Below, in pieces: positions 9,102 through 17,392 of a DNA stretch of 64,000 nucleotides; position 1 is the first letter of the stretch, and each line of letters begins with the position of its first letter. The notes under the pieces were generated by a model, which saw only the letters and a list, made by a program, of their open reading frames with translations, ran no database searches and was not told the DNA's origin. Source of the stretch: Mesorhizobium sp. 1M-11 (GTDB lineage: Bacteria; Pseudomonadota; Alphaproteobacteria; Rhizobiales; Rhizobiaceae). The position numbers and the translations under genes were made by a program. The stretch spans positions 356,223 to 420,222 of the forward strand of contig NZ_LJSD01000001.1 in the NCBI RefSeq assembly GCF_001303895.1, given 5' to 3'.

Positions 9102-10031
9102 TCATCCGCGCCCTTTGCGGCTCGGTAAGAAGCCCGACGCAGCCAATGCTCCCGCTACGACCAGCACGGCACCAGCGACAACACCGACCGACACTGTCCC
9201 GATACCCAGGAGCGCAAGCAGGACCAGAGAAGCCAGCGGCGTCAGATAGGCGATGCCTGAGATCATCGCCATGTAGCCTGTCCTGACGGCGCGATCCCAC
9301 AAGGCGTTGGAAAGAGTGAGTGGCGCAACGCCGATGCCAGCGATGGCAAGCCATTGGGTCGATGTCAGGCTTGCAGATGGTTCGAAGATCGCATGGAAGC
9401 CCAGTGCTAGCATGGCAAGCAGTCCCATCGAAGGACCTATCACGTCACGCATCTCACGTCCGTATGAACGGATGGCCGCGTAGACGGCAAAGGACAGTCC
9501 ACTGAAAAAGGCGAGCAGGATACCGCCCCCATCGAAGCCGCGGTCGAATGCAGGCCCGATCGCGAAAACCGCCCCGACGAAGGCTGTAGCAATTCCGAGC
9601 ATACGGATCTGTCCGAGCCGTTCCTTTCGAAGCCTCGCCATGATCGCGACCAGCAGGACCGGCCAGAGATAGGAAATCACATTGGCCTCGGCCGGCCCGA
9701 TCCTGCGCATGGCGAGCAGGTAGAGGATGTTGTTGGTCAGCAGGCCGATCGTCACGACGGCAAGAGTTCGAGGCGGCGTGGAGAGGAAGCTCGCCGACTG
9801 GCCCTGGATCGCCGAAAGACCGAGCGAGACGACGAAGCCGACCGCCGACGCCAGGCCGAAGATCAGAAATGGCGGAGCCGGGCTCGCGACAGTGGCAAGG
9901 GCCGGCCACGTCGCCCAGAGCAGCACCGCGCCGAGTGCGAGACAGGCGGCTCTTGTCTGCGGGCCAAGTGGCGGCAGTCGCTCAGTCAGCGCGCTGAAGC
10001 CAAGGAACAGAGGGGGCGACGCGATCTTCAT
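9102..10031 (-). CDS. EamA/DMT-family exporter (YddG-like)
   Basis: 309 residues with about ten hydrophobic helices arranged as two EamA repeats. Motifs include ALGAVLLWATWPALAT near the N-terminus, RRIGPAEANVISYLWPVLL in helix 3-4, and a matching second-half segment near TLSNALWDRAVRTG. This resembles drug/metabolite exporters of the YddG aromatic-amino-acid group, though the substrate cannot be read from sequence. I chose the ATG at 10031 because the open frame upstream to 10301 has no membrane segment and does not look like a transporter N-terminus. It diverges from the ABC-F gene. Confidence 0.83.
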   Translation of the reverse strand: MKIASPPLFLGFSALTERLPPLGPQTRAACLALGAVLLWATWPALATVASPAPPFLIFGLASAVGFVVSLGLSAIQGQSASFLSTPPRTLAVVTIGLLTNNILYLLAMRRIGPAEANVISYLWPVLLVAIMARLRKERLGQIRMLGIATAFVGAVFAIGPAFDRGFDGGGILLAFFSGLSFAVYAAIRSYGREMRDVIGPSMGLLAMLALGFHAIFEPSASLTSTQWLAIAGIGVAPLTLSNALWDRAVRTGYMAMISGIAYLTPLASLVLLALLGIGTVSVGVVAGAVLVVAGALAASGFLPSRKGRG

Positions 10032-10333
10032 TGCCAAATCCCAACATGGCATTGCGGCCTCGATGTCACGGCCGGGTTGCATTCTCGAACGCCAACGCTG
10101 TGGTCGATGTTCCCGGATGGTAGGCGCGGCAATGACCTCGACTTTGGCGGTTTGGGTCGCTTCGTCAAGACAGTCGGCAGACGACCTCGCTCCATTTCCT
10201 CGCAGCGAAGACCTTGTTCTTTTCGCGACCTTCCCTAAATTGCCACCGGACAACGCGAATTGGAGTTTCCCGGACATGTGACTGATCCTCGCTGCCTTCA
10301 CCGCTTCGGTTACGCAACGAGTAGTCCTGTCTC
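10032..10333. other. Divergent intergenic region, DMT exporter / ABC-F
   Basis: About 300 bp separate two divergent genes and presumably hold both promoters. I see no RNA gene, terminator or convincing operator. A minimal start-stop (ATGTGA, 10277-10282) lies about 50 bp before the ABC-F start. An attenuation role is possible in principle, but nothing in the flanking sequence forms an obvious paired hairpin. Confidence 0.4.
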
Positions 10334-11929
10334 ATGTCTTCATCCATTACGCTTGCCTGTCTCGGCTGGTCCACGCCTGACGGTACCCCTCTTTTCACCA
10401 ACCTGAACCTGAGCTTCGGGCCCGAGCGCTCGGGCCTTGTCGGACGCAACGGCACCGGCAAGACCACTTTGCTGCGCTTGATCACGGCAGCGCTTCCCTT
10501 GCAGACGGGAACGATCCAGGTTCGCGGCACCTTGGGCTGGATGCGGCAGGAGCTGCAGCTTCTTCCCGGGCAGACCATCGGTGATCTGTTCGGTGTTTCG
10601 CCCGCGCTGGCGATCCTCGATCGCGCGGAAGCTGGAGAGGCCAGCACCGAGGAATTGGCCGATGCCGACTGGACCTTGCAAACCAGGATCGAAACAGCGC
10701 TTTTGCGCTGCGGCCTGGATGTCGGCCCGAAGACCCCCCTTTCCGCATTGTCGGGCGGGCAGCGCACCCGTGCGGGCCTTGCCGCGCTGATCTTCCAGGA
10801 ACCGGATTTCCTGTTGCTCGATGAACCCACGAACAATCTCGACCGTGCTGGACGCCAGGCCGTGATAGATCTTCTCAAAGACTGGCGGGCCGGCGCAATC
10901 GTGGTCAGCCATGACCGCGAGTTGCTTGAGCAGATGGATGCCATTGTGGAGCTCACCACCCTCGGAGCCAGCCGGTACGGCGGAAATTACAGTGCCTATC
11001 AGGCACGCAAGGCCGAGGAACTTCAGGCTGCCGATCGCAGACTGACGGATGCCGAAAGGCAACTCGCCGAGACAAAGCGAAGCGCCCAGCAAGCGCAGGA
11101 ACGCAAGGCACGCAAGGACAGCGCTGGACTGAAGTCTCGCACACGCGGGGATCAGCCGAAAATCATGCTCGACGCCGCAAAAGGACGATCGGAAGCTTCG
11201 GGCGGAGCGAATACACGCTTGCGCGACACGCGGCGCGACAAAGCCCAGGACGCCGTGTCGTCTGCCAGAGCACAGATCGAGATCCTGCAGCCGATCCGGA
11301 TGGACATCCCTTTGACAGGCCTTCCCGCAAACAGGCAGGTTCTCACGCTAGAAGCGGTGACGGGCGGACATGACCCGGCGCACCCGGTAATCCGCGACCT
11401 GTCACTCTCCATCACGGGGCCCGAGCGTATAGCCATCACCGGCCCAAACGGCGGCGGGAAGACAACCCTTCTTTCGCTGATCGCCGGCAAGTTGAAGCCG
11501 CAAAGCGGCAGGATCGATCTCAACGTGCCTCATGCTTTTCTGGATCAGGCCGTCGATTTGCTCGATCCTGACCGATCGCTGCGGGACAACTTCCTTCGCC
11601 TCAATCCCGATGCCAACGAGAACGAATGCCGGGCCGCCTTGGCACGCTTCAGGTTTCGCGCCGACGACGCTCTTCAAAAAGTTCGTGCGCTCAGCGGCGG
11701 CCAGAAATTATGTGCCGGTCTCGGCTGTGTGTTGGGCAGGGCCGCGCCGCCGCAACTGCTGCTTCTCGATGAACCGACCAACCATCTCGATCTGGATGCG
11801 ACAGAGGCTTTGGAGGCGGCGTTGACTGCCTATGACGGAGCAATACTGGTGGTCAGTCACGACGAGGTGTTTCTCGACAAACTCGCTTTGGATCGACGAT
11901 TGGACCTCGGCTCTATGCCGAAGGGCTGA
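10334..11929 (+). CDS. ABC-F family ATPase (second copy, Uup/YheS-like)
   Basis: 531 residues, two ATPase domains, no membrane helices. Domain 1: Walker A GRNGTGKTT at 38-46, LSGGQRTRAGLA at 139-150, LLLDEPTNNLD at 160-170. Domain 2: Walker A GPNGGGKTT at 370-378, LLLDEPTNHLD at 476-486. The interdomain linker (about 225-320) is highly charged with a coiled-coil look, the P-site tRNA interaction motif region of ABC-F proteins. The second signature, LSGGQKLCAGLG (453-464), departs from the usual LSGG[EQ]-x-R-R/A. It differs from EttA in length and linker, so it is another ABC-F subgroup, possibly a ribosome-protection or stress factor. Confidence 0.86.
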   Translation: MSSSITLACLGWSTPDGTPLFTNLNLSFGPERSGLVGRNGTGKTTLLRLITAALPLQTGTIQVRGTLGWMRQELQLLPGQTIGDLFGVSPALAILDRAEAGEASTEELADADWTLQTRIETALLRCGLDVGPKTPLSALSGGQRTRAGLAALIFQEPDFLLLDEPTNNLDRAGRQAVIDLLKDWRAGAIVVSHDRELLEQMDAIVELTTLGASRYGGNYSAYQARKAEELQAADRRLTDAERQLAETKRSAQQAQERKARKDSAGLKSRTRGDQPKIMLDAAKGRSEASGGANTRLRDTRRDKAQDAVSSARAQIEILQPIRMDIPLTGLPANRQVLTLEAVTGGHDPAHPVIRDLSLSITGPERIAITGPNGGGKTTLLSLIAGKLKPQSGRIDLNVPHAFLDQAVDLLDPDRSLRDNFLRLNPDANENECRAALARFRFRADDALQKVRALSGGQKLCAGLGCVLGRAAPPQLLLLDEPTNHLDLDATEALEAALTAYDGAILVVSHDEVFLDKLALDRRLDLGSMPKG

Positions 11930-11960
11930 ATGGCCGCCTGCAACTTGCAGCAGATGATCG

Positions 11961-12899
11961 TTACCGCACAGTCTTGATTTGCGGCAGGTCGCGGGTCAAA
12001 GCGCGAAAGCCTACGCCGTAATACATGTTGCGGGCAGCAGTGTGCGCCGGAGCGCCAAGACAGGCGACCAGCATGTGCTTCGCACCAGCGGCCTTCGCCA
12101 GATGCATGCCATGCAGTTGCAGTGCGGTGCCCAGCCCCCGCCGACGGAAATCCCAATGTGTGCCGACGGGTTCGAATTCAGCGGTCCGCGTTGCCTCATC
12201 CAGCCAGATGATCGCGGTTGCCGCCAGCGTGCCATCAGGCGCTTCGACAAGCACATGCAGGTCACCCCGGTATGGCCAGGTCTGCTGGACGCGCTCGAAG
12301 GCCGTCTCGCTGAAACTGGACGATTGCCAGGCATCTCGATGCGCCTTGACGGCGTCAGCCCCTGACACTTCCCTCGCCGTTAGAAACCGGAAACCGCTGG
12401 GCAGTATGGGATCCGGCAGGTTGCTGAGCTCGCGCCTGTTGAACTGCACCCAAGACCCATCGTCCGCACCGGCTTCAGCATCGAAGACGTAGCCGTGTTT
12501 GGTGACAATCGCCTGCGCGTGCTCGTCCGCAGACTGTATCGTCAGCAGCCGATCGACGCTGCCGGCAACTTCGTCATACCAATCCAGGATTTCGTGCAGC
12601 AACTGCGGTTGATCCGGGTGCGTCTGCCAGATCAGGTTGGCGGTCGCGGCCTCGCGGAATGTGCCATCTTCGCGTGGAATTCGATGGGGTAGATGAACCC
12701 ATCCCCACGCGACCAACCGACCGTCGACCAACCACAGCCGATGCCGCCAGAACGGGCTGAGAGTGTCGAAATCCTTACCCCAGACCCAGGCCAGTTCCCC
12801 TGTGGTCGCATCGGCATTGAGCAATTCCGGCCGCAAGGCGGTCACCTGCTGGGCCAGTCCTTGCATCAGCTGCAGTTCTTTTGCGCTGAGATTCTCCAT
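11961..12899 (-). CDS. GNAT family N-acetyltransferase
   Basis: 312 residues. The C-terminal half is a GNAT domain with the acetyl-CoA pyrophosphate loop near RRRGLGTALQLHGMHLA, preceded by TAIIWLDEATRTAEFEPVGT and followed by NMYYGVGFRALTR. The N-terminal half (ELAWVWGKDFDTLSPFWRHRLW and onward) looks like a degenerate second GNAT-like fold, as in double-GNAT proteins. The substrate is unknown. The start is the ATG at 12899; the open frame to 12992 adds 31 residues without family resemblance. It converges on the ABC-F gene. Confidence 0.8.
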   Translation of the reverse strand: MENLSAKELQLMQGLAQQVTALRPELLNADATTGELAWVWGKDFDTLSPFWRHRLWLVDGRLVAWGWVHLPHRIPREDGTFREAATANLIWQTHPDQPQLLHEILDWYDEVAGSVDRLLTIQSADEHAQAIVTKHGYVFDAEAGADDGSWVQFNRRELSNLPDPILPSGFRFLTAREVSGADAVKAHRDAWQSSSFSETAFERVQQTWPYRGDLHVLVEAPDGTLAATAIIWLDEATRTAEFEPVGTHWDFRRRGLGTALQLHGMHLAKAAGAKHMLVACLGAPAHTAARNMYYGVGFRALTRDLPQIKTVR

Positions 12900-13034
12900 G
12901 CCGGGCAACCTGACAGGGCCGGACCATCGTGTCGAGGCGGCCTGGTGAACGTTGCCGAGACTGGCGGTTGCGTATTGTCGATCCTCGGCCAAAGAAGCGC
13001 CTTCGTCTCGATGACGCGCCTGGCAAGCTTGCCT

Positions 13035-14015
13035 TCACGCCGGCTCGGCGATGAAGCGCGCACGATATTCGGTCGGGCTGATGCCCATCTGCCTGCGAAA
13101 GTGATGCCGCAACGTATGGGCACTGCCGAAGCCGACAGTTTCCGCGATGTCATCCATGTTCAGGCGGTGCTGACACAGAAGCTGCTTGGCCCACGCAACG
13201 CGTTCCTCCGTCAGCCATTCGCCAGGCGATGTTCCCGTCGCCTCGGTGAAGCGGCGCAGGAACGTTCTCAGGCTCATCGAGCACTCTGTCGCCATCTCCT
13301 CGACCGTCCAGCGCGTTTGCAGGCTGGCGCGTAGCCTGTCGAGCAGCGGCGCGATCTCCGAACTTTTGCGCTGTGGCACGGGGCGCTCCAGAAACTGCGC
13401 CTGTCCGCCCGCGCGGTGCGCCGGCATCACCAGCCTTCGCGCAACCGAATTCGCCGCGGCAGCGCCGAAGTCCCTCCGCACGATCTCGATCATGAGGTCG
13501 ATGCCGGCGGCACTACCGGCTGAGGTGAAAATGCGATCATGATCGCGATAAAGCGATGTGTCATCGACATCGATTTTCGGGTAGCGGCGGCGAAGCTCGC
13601 TCGCATAACGCCAATGGGTGGTCGCTGAGCCACCGTCCAGAAGTCCGTTCGCCGCCAGCACAAAGGCTCCCGAACAGATTGACGCCAGGCGCGCACCGCG
13701 CGCGTGCGCCTGGCGAAGCCTTTGGCAAAGCTGTTCTGGAACGGGGGTGCCAGCCCCTTTCCAGCCCGGCACTACGATGATGTCGGCCCGCTCGATCAGA
13801 TCCGGAGTGCCATCTGCTACCAGGGTGAAACCGCCATGCGCCCGCAACGGACCATCATCGACCGGGCAACTGGCAAACCGGTACCAGTCTGGTCCCATCT
13901 CCGGCCGTGCAAGACCGAAAATCTCGGCAATGATTCCGAACTCGAACGTGCACAGGCCATTGTAAAGCAGCGCAACGACAAGAGGACCTGAGGTAGCGGA
14001 TGAGGGATTTGGCAT
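13035..14015 (-). CDS. ftrA: GlxA/FtrA-type AraC transcriptional regulator
   Basis: 326 residues. The N-terminal part (about 10-180) is a DJ-1/PfpI (class I amidotransferase-like) fold with the elbow cysteine in ASICSGAFVLAANGLL. The C-terminal part (about 225-320) is an AraC double helix-turn-helix with MSLRTFLRRFTEATG and VGFGSAHTLRHHFRRQMG. The layout matches FtrA/GlxA regulators, which in several proteobacteria sit next to a rhodanese gene. Here the rhodanese starts 82 bp away on the opposite strand, so it is the likely target. Start ATG 14015 is preferred over 14036 by homology. The symbol is given by analogy. Confidence 0.83.
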   Translation of the reverse strand: MPNPSSATSGPLVVALLYNGLCTFEFGIIAEIFGLARPEMGPDWYRFASCPVDDGPLRAHGGFTLVADGTPDLIERADIIVVPGWKGAGTPVPEQLCQRLRQAHARGARLASICSGAFVLAANGLLDGGSATTHWRYASELRRRYPKIDVDDTSLYRDHDRIFTSAGSAAGIDLMIEIVRRDFGAAAANSVARRLVMPAHRAGGQAQFLERPVPQRKSSEIAPLLDRLRASLQTRWTVEEMATECSMSLRTFLRRFTEATGTSPGEWLTEERVAWAKQLLCQHRLNMDDIAETVGFGSAHTLRHHFRRQMGISPTEYRARFIAEPA

Positions 14016-14097
14016 GATCTTTACGTATATTGGCATTCACGCCAATTGCAAGACAGTCTCCTGGCGCAGGATAAGGGCACCACAACAGGAGACCACC

Positions 14098-14493
14098 ATG
14101 CCAACCGCAGTGACAGCAACCAGGCCTGCCGCCAGCACCCGCGCCAGGGAACACTTCGCCGCCGAATTCGAGTTCGAGACCGACTGCTGGGATGTTCACG
14201 AGGCGCTGTCTCAAGGCGCGGATTTCGTGCTGCTCGACGTGCGCAGCCCCGCCCTCTACGCAAAGGGGCATGTGCCCGGCGCGATCAACCTACCGCATCG
14301 CAAGATCATCGGCTCGAAGATGCGGCAATGGAGCGAGGACACCATCTTCGTCACTTATTGCTCGGGGCCGCACTGCAACGGCGCCGCCCGCGGCGCGCTG
14401 CGCCTCGCCGACCTCGACAGGCCGGTCAAGATCATGAGCGGCGGGCTCGCCGGATGGGTGCATGAAGGTTTCGAACTGGCGACAGGCGAGTAG
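14098..14493 (+). CDS. Rhodanese-like sulfurtransferase
   Basis: 131 residues forming a single rhodanese domain. It has the DVRSPALYAKGHVPGAINLPH entry (from about residue 49), then the active loop YCSGPHCNGA with the catalytic cysteine as its second residue, and a C-terminal MSGGLAGWVHEGF. Single-domain rhodaneses carry sulfane sulfur as a persulfide for thiosulfate or persulfide handling. An ACAGGAGA ribosome site sits at the right distance before ATG 14098. The open frame extends upstream, but those residues fall in the ftrA promoter gap. Probably controlled by the divergent FtrA-like regulator. Confidence 0.88.
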   Translation: MPTAVTATRPAASTRAREHFAAEFEFETDCWDVHEALSQGADFVLLDVRSPALYAKGHVPGAINLPHRKIIGSKMRQWSEDTIFVTYCSGPHCNGAARGALRLADLDRPVKIMSGGLAGWVHEGFELATGE

Positions 14494-14515
14494 TCGCGAC
14501 GATGCTTAACGCTCT

Positions 14516-15166
14516 TCAACCGGCCGATGCGGCGACGAAAACCGCCAGTTGGTCATCGAAGGCACGCTTGTAGGCCGGCCGCGCCTTGGCTCGGGCAACA
14601 TAGGCGGAAAGGTTTGGGAATTCCTCCACCAAACCTGATCCGTCCAACCTGTGCAACACCGTCACCATCACCAGGTCGCCGGCACTGAATTCACCGTCGA
14701 GCCAGTCGGCATCGCCAAGCCGCCTTGAGAGTTCGTTCAGCCGGACCCTGACGCGATCTTCAAGTATGGGCAGGAATTCCTTGAACCATGGCTTGTCGCC
14801 CACCACAAAAGGAGCCACGTCGAACTCGACGATCGGCAGTTCCATCGTGTTGAGCGCGGCAAACATCCATGTGATCGCGCGCGCCCGCGCATTCGCATCG
14901 TTCGGCAACAGGCCGGGATGATGCTGCGCGATATGGAGCACGATCGCCCCAGTCTCGAATAAAGAGAGGTCGCCCTCTTCATAGGTCGGGATCTGCCCGA
15001 ACGGTTGAATTGCAAGATGCTCCGGCTGCTTCATCTCTTTGAATGAAACAAGACGAACGTCATAAGGCTGGCCTACCTCTTCAAGTGCCCAGCGAACGCG
15101 CATGTCGCGCGCCAGCCCTTGGCCTTGATCGGGTGACAACGCAAAAGCTGTGATGGTGGGGATCAT
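14516..15166 (-). CDS. Glutathione S-transferase family protein
   Basis: 216 residues with an N-terminal thioredoxin-like domain (residues 1-85, including FGQIPTYEEGDLSLFETGAI, where the cis-Pro and the SNAIL/TRAIL-like SLFETGAI bind glutathione) and an all-helical C-terminal domain. The start ATG 15166 has a strong AAGGAG site 6 bp upstream; an extension to 15217 is open but lacks support. The substrate is unknown; detoxification or a stress role is usual for the family. Confidence 0.88.
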   Translation of the reverse strand: MIPTITAFALSPDQGQGLARDMRVRWALEEVGQPYDVRLVSFKEMKQPEHLAIQPFGQIPTYEEGDLSLFETGAIVLHIAQHHPGLLPNDANARARAITWMFAALNTMELPIVEFDVAPFVVGDKPWFKEFLPILEDRVRVRLNELSRRLGDADWLDGEFSAGDLVMVTVLHRLDGSGLVEEFPNLSAYVARAKARPAYKRAFDDQLAVFVAASAG

Positions 15167-15306
15167 AGGGGCTCCTTTCAGATCCTGGCGGCTGCTGCCC
15201 AAGGACGAACAACCCACGCTGCTGCCGACAGATCGTCGCGTTTTTTGTTGGTGATGATTTCCATGAGCCGAACCCTGCGTCCCGGATCACCCCCAAAGCA
15301 GAGGAG

Positions 15307-15990
15307 CTACCATCTTACCTCACAGCCGTCGAAAGCGAGGAAAGTCCCGGTCTGCTCCAGCTTTGCCGCCACGATGATCGTTCGCAGGGCCCTTGCACTT
15401 TCCTCAACCGACAACACGGCTTCTTCGCCGCCCATGTCGGTCTTCACCCAACCGGGGTGCAACGACAGCACTGTAATGCCGTCCGGCTGGAGATCCCGTG
15501 CGAGCTGGACGGTCACCATGTTGAGTGCGGCCTTGGAACAGCGGTAGGCATAGTCGTCGTCATCGTCATCGAGCAGGCCTTCCGCCATCGATCCCGCACG
15601 CGAAGCGATGTTGGCGACGACCGGGTCGCCACCGAGGCGCAGGTTTGCCCGCAATGCCCGCGTCAGCAAGATTGGACCCAGCGTATTGATGCGCAGCACG
15701 TCGTGGAATTCGTCGGGCCGCAGGCGATCCAGGCCAGGGACCGGGCTGCGCACCCCCGCATTGTTGACGAGCACATCTAACGGCCGGCCGGCGAGCCGTG
15801 TCGCCAGCGCGGAAACCGACGCCGGATCGGCAACGTCGAGCGGCTGGAACTCGACGGCGGACTCGAAACCACCTGCTGGAAAGCCGCGACCGCAGGCGAT
15901 CACCTGCCAGCCGCCCCTCGCATACTGCCGCGCCAGTTCGTGTCCCAGGCCGCGCCCGGCACCGGTCACAAGGACGGTCTTACCCGCCAA
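15307..15990 (-). CDS. SDR family oxidoreductase
   Basis: A short-chain dehydrogenase/reductase of about 227 residues. It begins with the Rossmann motif TGAGRGLG, followed by NNAG in DVLVNNAGVRS and an active-site YxxxK in DYAYRCSKAAL. A run of aspartates (DDDDDD) just before the catalytic tyrosine is odd. I prefer the TTG start at 15990: GGAG lies 8 nt upstream and the protein begins right at the Rossmann strand. The ATG at 16041 would overlap the preceding glucosidase gene by 62 bp and add a basic, unrelated tail. It is the last gene of the LacI-headed operon and overlaps it by 11 bp. Confidence 0.8.
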   Translation of the reverse strand: MAGKTVLVTGAGRGLGHELARQYARGGWQVIACGRGFPAGGFESAVEFQPLDVADPASVSALATRLAGRPLDVLVNNAGVRSPVPGLDRLRPDEFHDVLRINTLGPILLTRALRANLRLGGDPVVANIASRAGSMAEGLLDDDDDDYAYRCSKAALNMVTVQLARDLQPDGITVLSLHPGWVKTDMGGEEAVLSVEESARALRTIIVAAKLEQTGTFLAFDGCEVRW

Positions 15991-17392
15991 TTGCCGTGCT
16001 CCGTGGCTTGATGGCGGCCTCCTGGCGCGCGATCGCGGCATAGATTTCGCCGGAATATTTCACCGTGCGTTTCTGGGTTCCATAGTCGACATGGGTGATG
16101 CCGAACGGGGTGGTGTAGCCATAGGCCCATTCGAAATTATCCATCAGCGTCCAGGCGAAATAGCCGCACACAGGCACGCCTTCGTTCGCTGCCTTCGCAA
16201 CCTGTTCGAGATGCTCGACATAATAGGCGGCGCGCAATTCGTCCCAGACATGGCCGTCCGTGCCGACCGTCTCCGGCCGCGTGGCAACGCCGTTCTCGGA
16301 AATATAGATCTCCTTCGGGGCGTAGTTCTCGTTCACATAACGCAGCACATCATACATGCAGCGGGGCCAGATCTCGTAGCCGACGGCCGAGTAGAGGCCC
16401 TCCGGCTGGACGCGCCGATAATTCAGCGGCGCCAGTTCCGTACCCTCGGCGATGACCGAGCGGCGATAGATGTTGACGCCGAGATAGTCGACGGGCGCCG
16501 CGATAATGGCATTGTCGTCGGCATGGATCGCGGGAAGCAGATCGCCATAGAGCTCCAGCATGTCCTGAGGATAGCTGCCCTTGAAGACGGCATCGAGGAA
16601 CCAGCGGTTCTGCGCGCCGTCGAAGCGCCGTGCGGCGGCGATATCGCGCGGGTCGGCACTGGCGGGTTCCGCCACATTGAGGTCGAAGACGATGCCGACG
16701 GAGGCGTCCGGCACCTCCGCGCGGATGATCGGAACCGCCTTGCCGTGACCGAGCAAAGCGTGATGGCTCGCCGTCACGCCGCCTTTGGTGCCGTCGCGCA
16801 AGCCCGGCGCATCTTCGCCCGAGGCGTGGCCGGACCAGCAGAAGGTCCATGGCTCGTTGAGCGTCGTCCATTTCTTGACGCGATCGCCGAAGCTGCGTGC
16901 GGCCAACGCCGCATAGTCGGCCAATGCGTCAGCGGTGGCGCGATTGTACCAGCCGCCTTCGTCCTGCAATGCCTGCGGCAGATCCCAGTGGTAGAGCGTC
17001 GCGTAAGGTTCGATGCCGGCCGCCAGAAGATCGTCGATCAACCGATCGTAAAAAGCCACGCCCTTGGCGTTGACGGCGCCGCGTCCTTCAGGAAGCAGTC
17101 GCGCCCAAGCGAAAGAAAAGCGATAGGCGCCAAGCCCCAGCGCTTTCAGGACGGCGATATCGTCTTTCCAGCGATGGTAACTGTCGCAGGCGACGTCACC
17201 GCTGGAGCCATCGATGATGACGCTGGGCGTCTTGCAGAAGCGGTCCCAGATGCTCTCGCCCTTGCCGTCGGCGGCCGGCGCGCCTTCGATCTGGTAGGCG
17301 GCCGTGGCGGCACCGAAGACGAAACCTTGCGGTAGAACCAGCGAGGCTGCGCGCGCGTTCAGGATGCGCCTGTTATCGATGCTTGATGTCAT
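15980..17392 (-). CDS. GH1 family beta-glucosidase
   Basis: 470 residues, the usual length for bacterial glycoside hydrolase family 1. Diagnostic motifs are the FVFGAATAAYQIEGA N-terminal signature, the acid/base Glu180 in TLNEP and the nucleophile Glu366 in ISENG, followed by GYFAWTLMDNFEWAYGY. No signal peptide is seen, so it acts in the cytoplasm on imported beta-glycosides. Its first 20 bp overlap the end of the permease gene and its end overlaps the SDR. It is therefore co-expressed with a polar-amino-acid-type transporter under a LacI regulator, an unusual partnership. Confidence 0.93.
   Translation of the reverse strand: MTSSIDNRRILNARAASLVLPQGFVFGAATAAYQIEGAPAADGKGESIWDRFCKTPSVIIDGSSGDVACDSYHRWKDDIAVLKALGLGAYRFSFAWARLLPEGRGAVNAKGVAFYDRLIDDLLAAGIEPYATLYHWDLPQALQDEGGWYNRATADALADYAALAARSFGDRVKKWTTLNEPWTFCWSGHASGEDAPGLRDGTKGGVTASHHALLGHGKAVPIIRAEVPDASVGIVFDLNVAEPASADPRDIAAARRFDGAQNRWFLDAVFKGSYPQDMLELYGDLLPAIHADDNAIIAAPVDYLGVNIYRRSVIAEGTELAPLNYRRVQPEGLYSAVGYEIWPRCMYDVLRYVNENYAPKEIYISENGVATRPETVGTDGHVWDELRAAYYVEHLEQVAKAANEGVPVCGYFAWTLMDNFEWAYGYTTPFGITHVDYGTQKRTVKYSGEIYAAIARQEAAIKPRSTAIGG

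Noticed and set aside
10277..10282. Start-stop (ATGTGA) as a regulatory leader of the ABC-F gene
   Set aside because: ATGTGA occurs by chance often, and no alternative hairpins or leader ribosome site are apparent.
10032..10301. An N-terminal extension of the DMT exporter
   Set aside because: The frame is open to 10301 but the added 90 residues are hydrophilic and unlike the family; the ATG at 10031 gives a normal transporter start.
15608..17335. A 575-codon plus-strand frame opposite the SDR and beta-glucosidase genes
   Set aside because: It spans two real minus-strand genes with strong motifs and itself has no recognisable domain.
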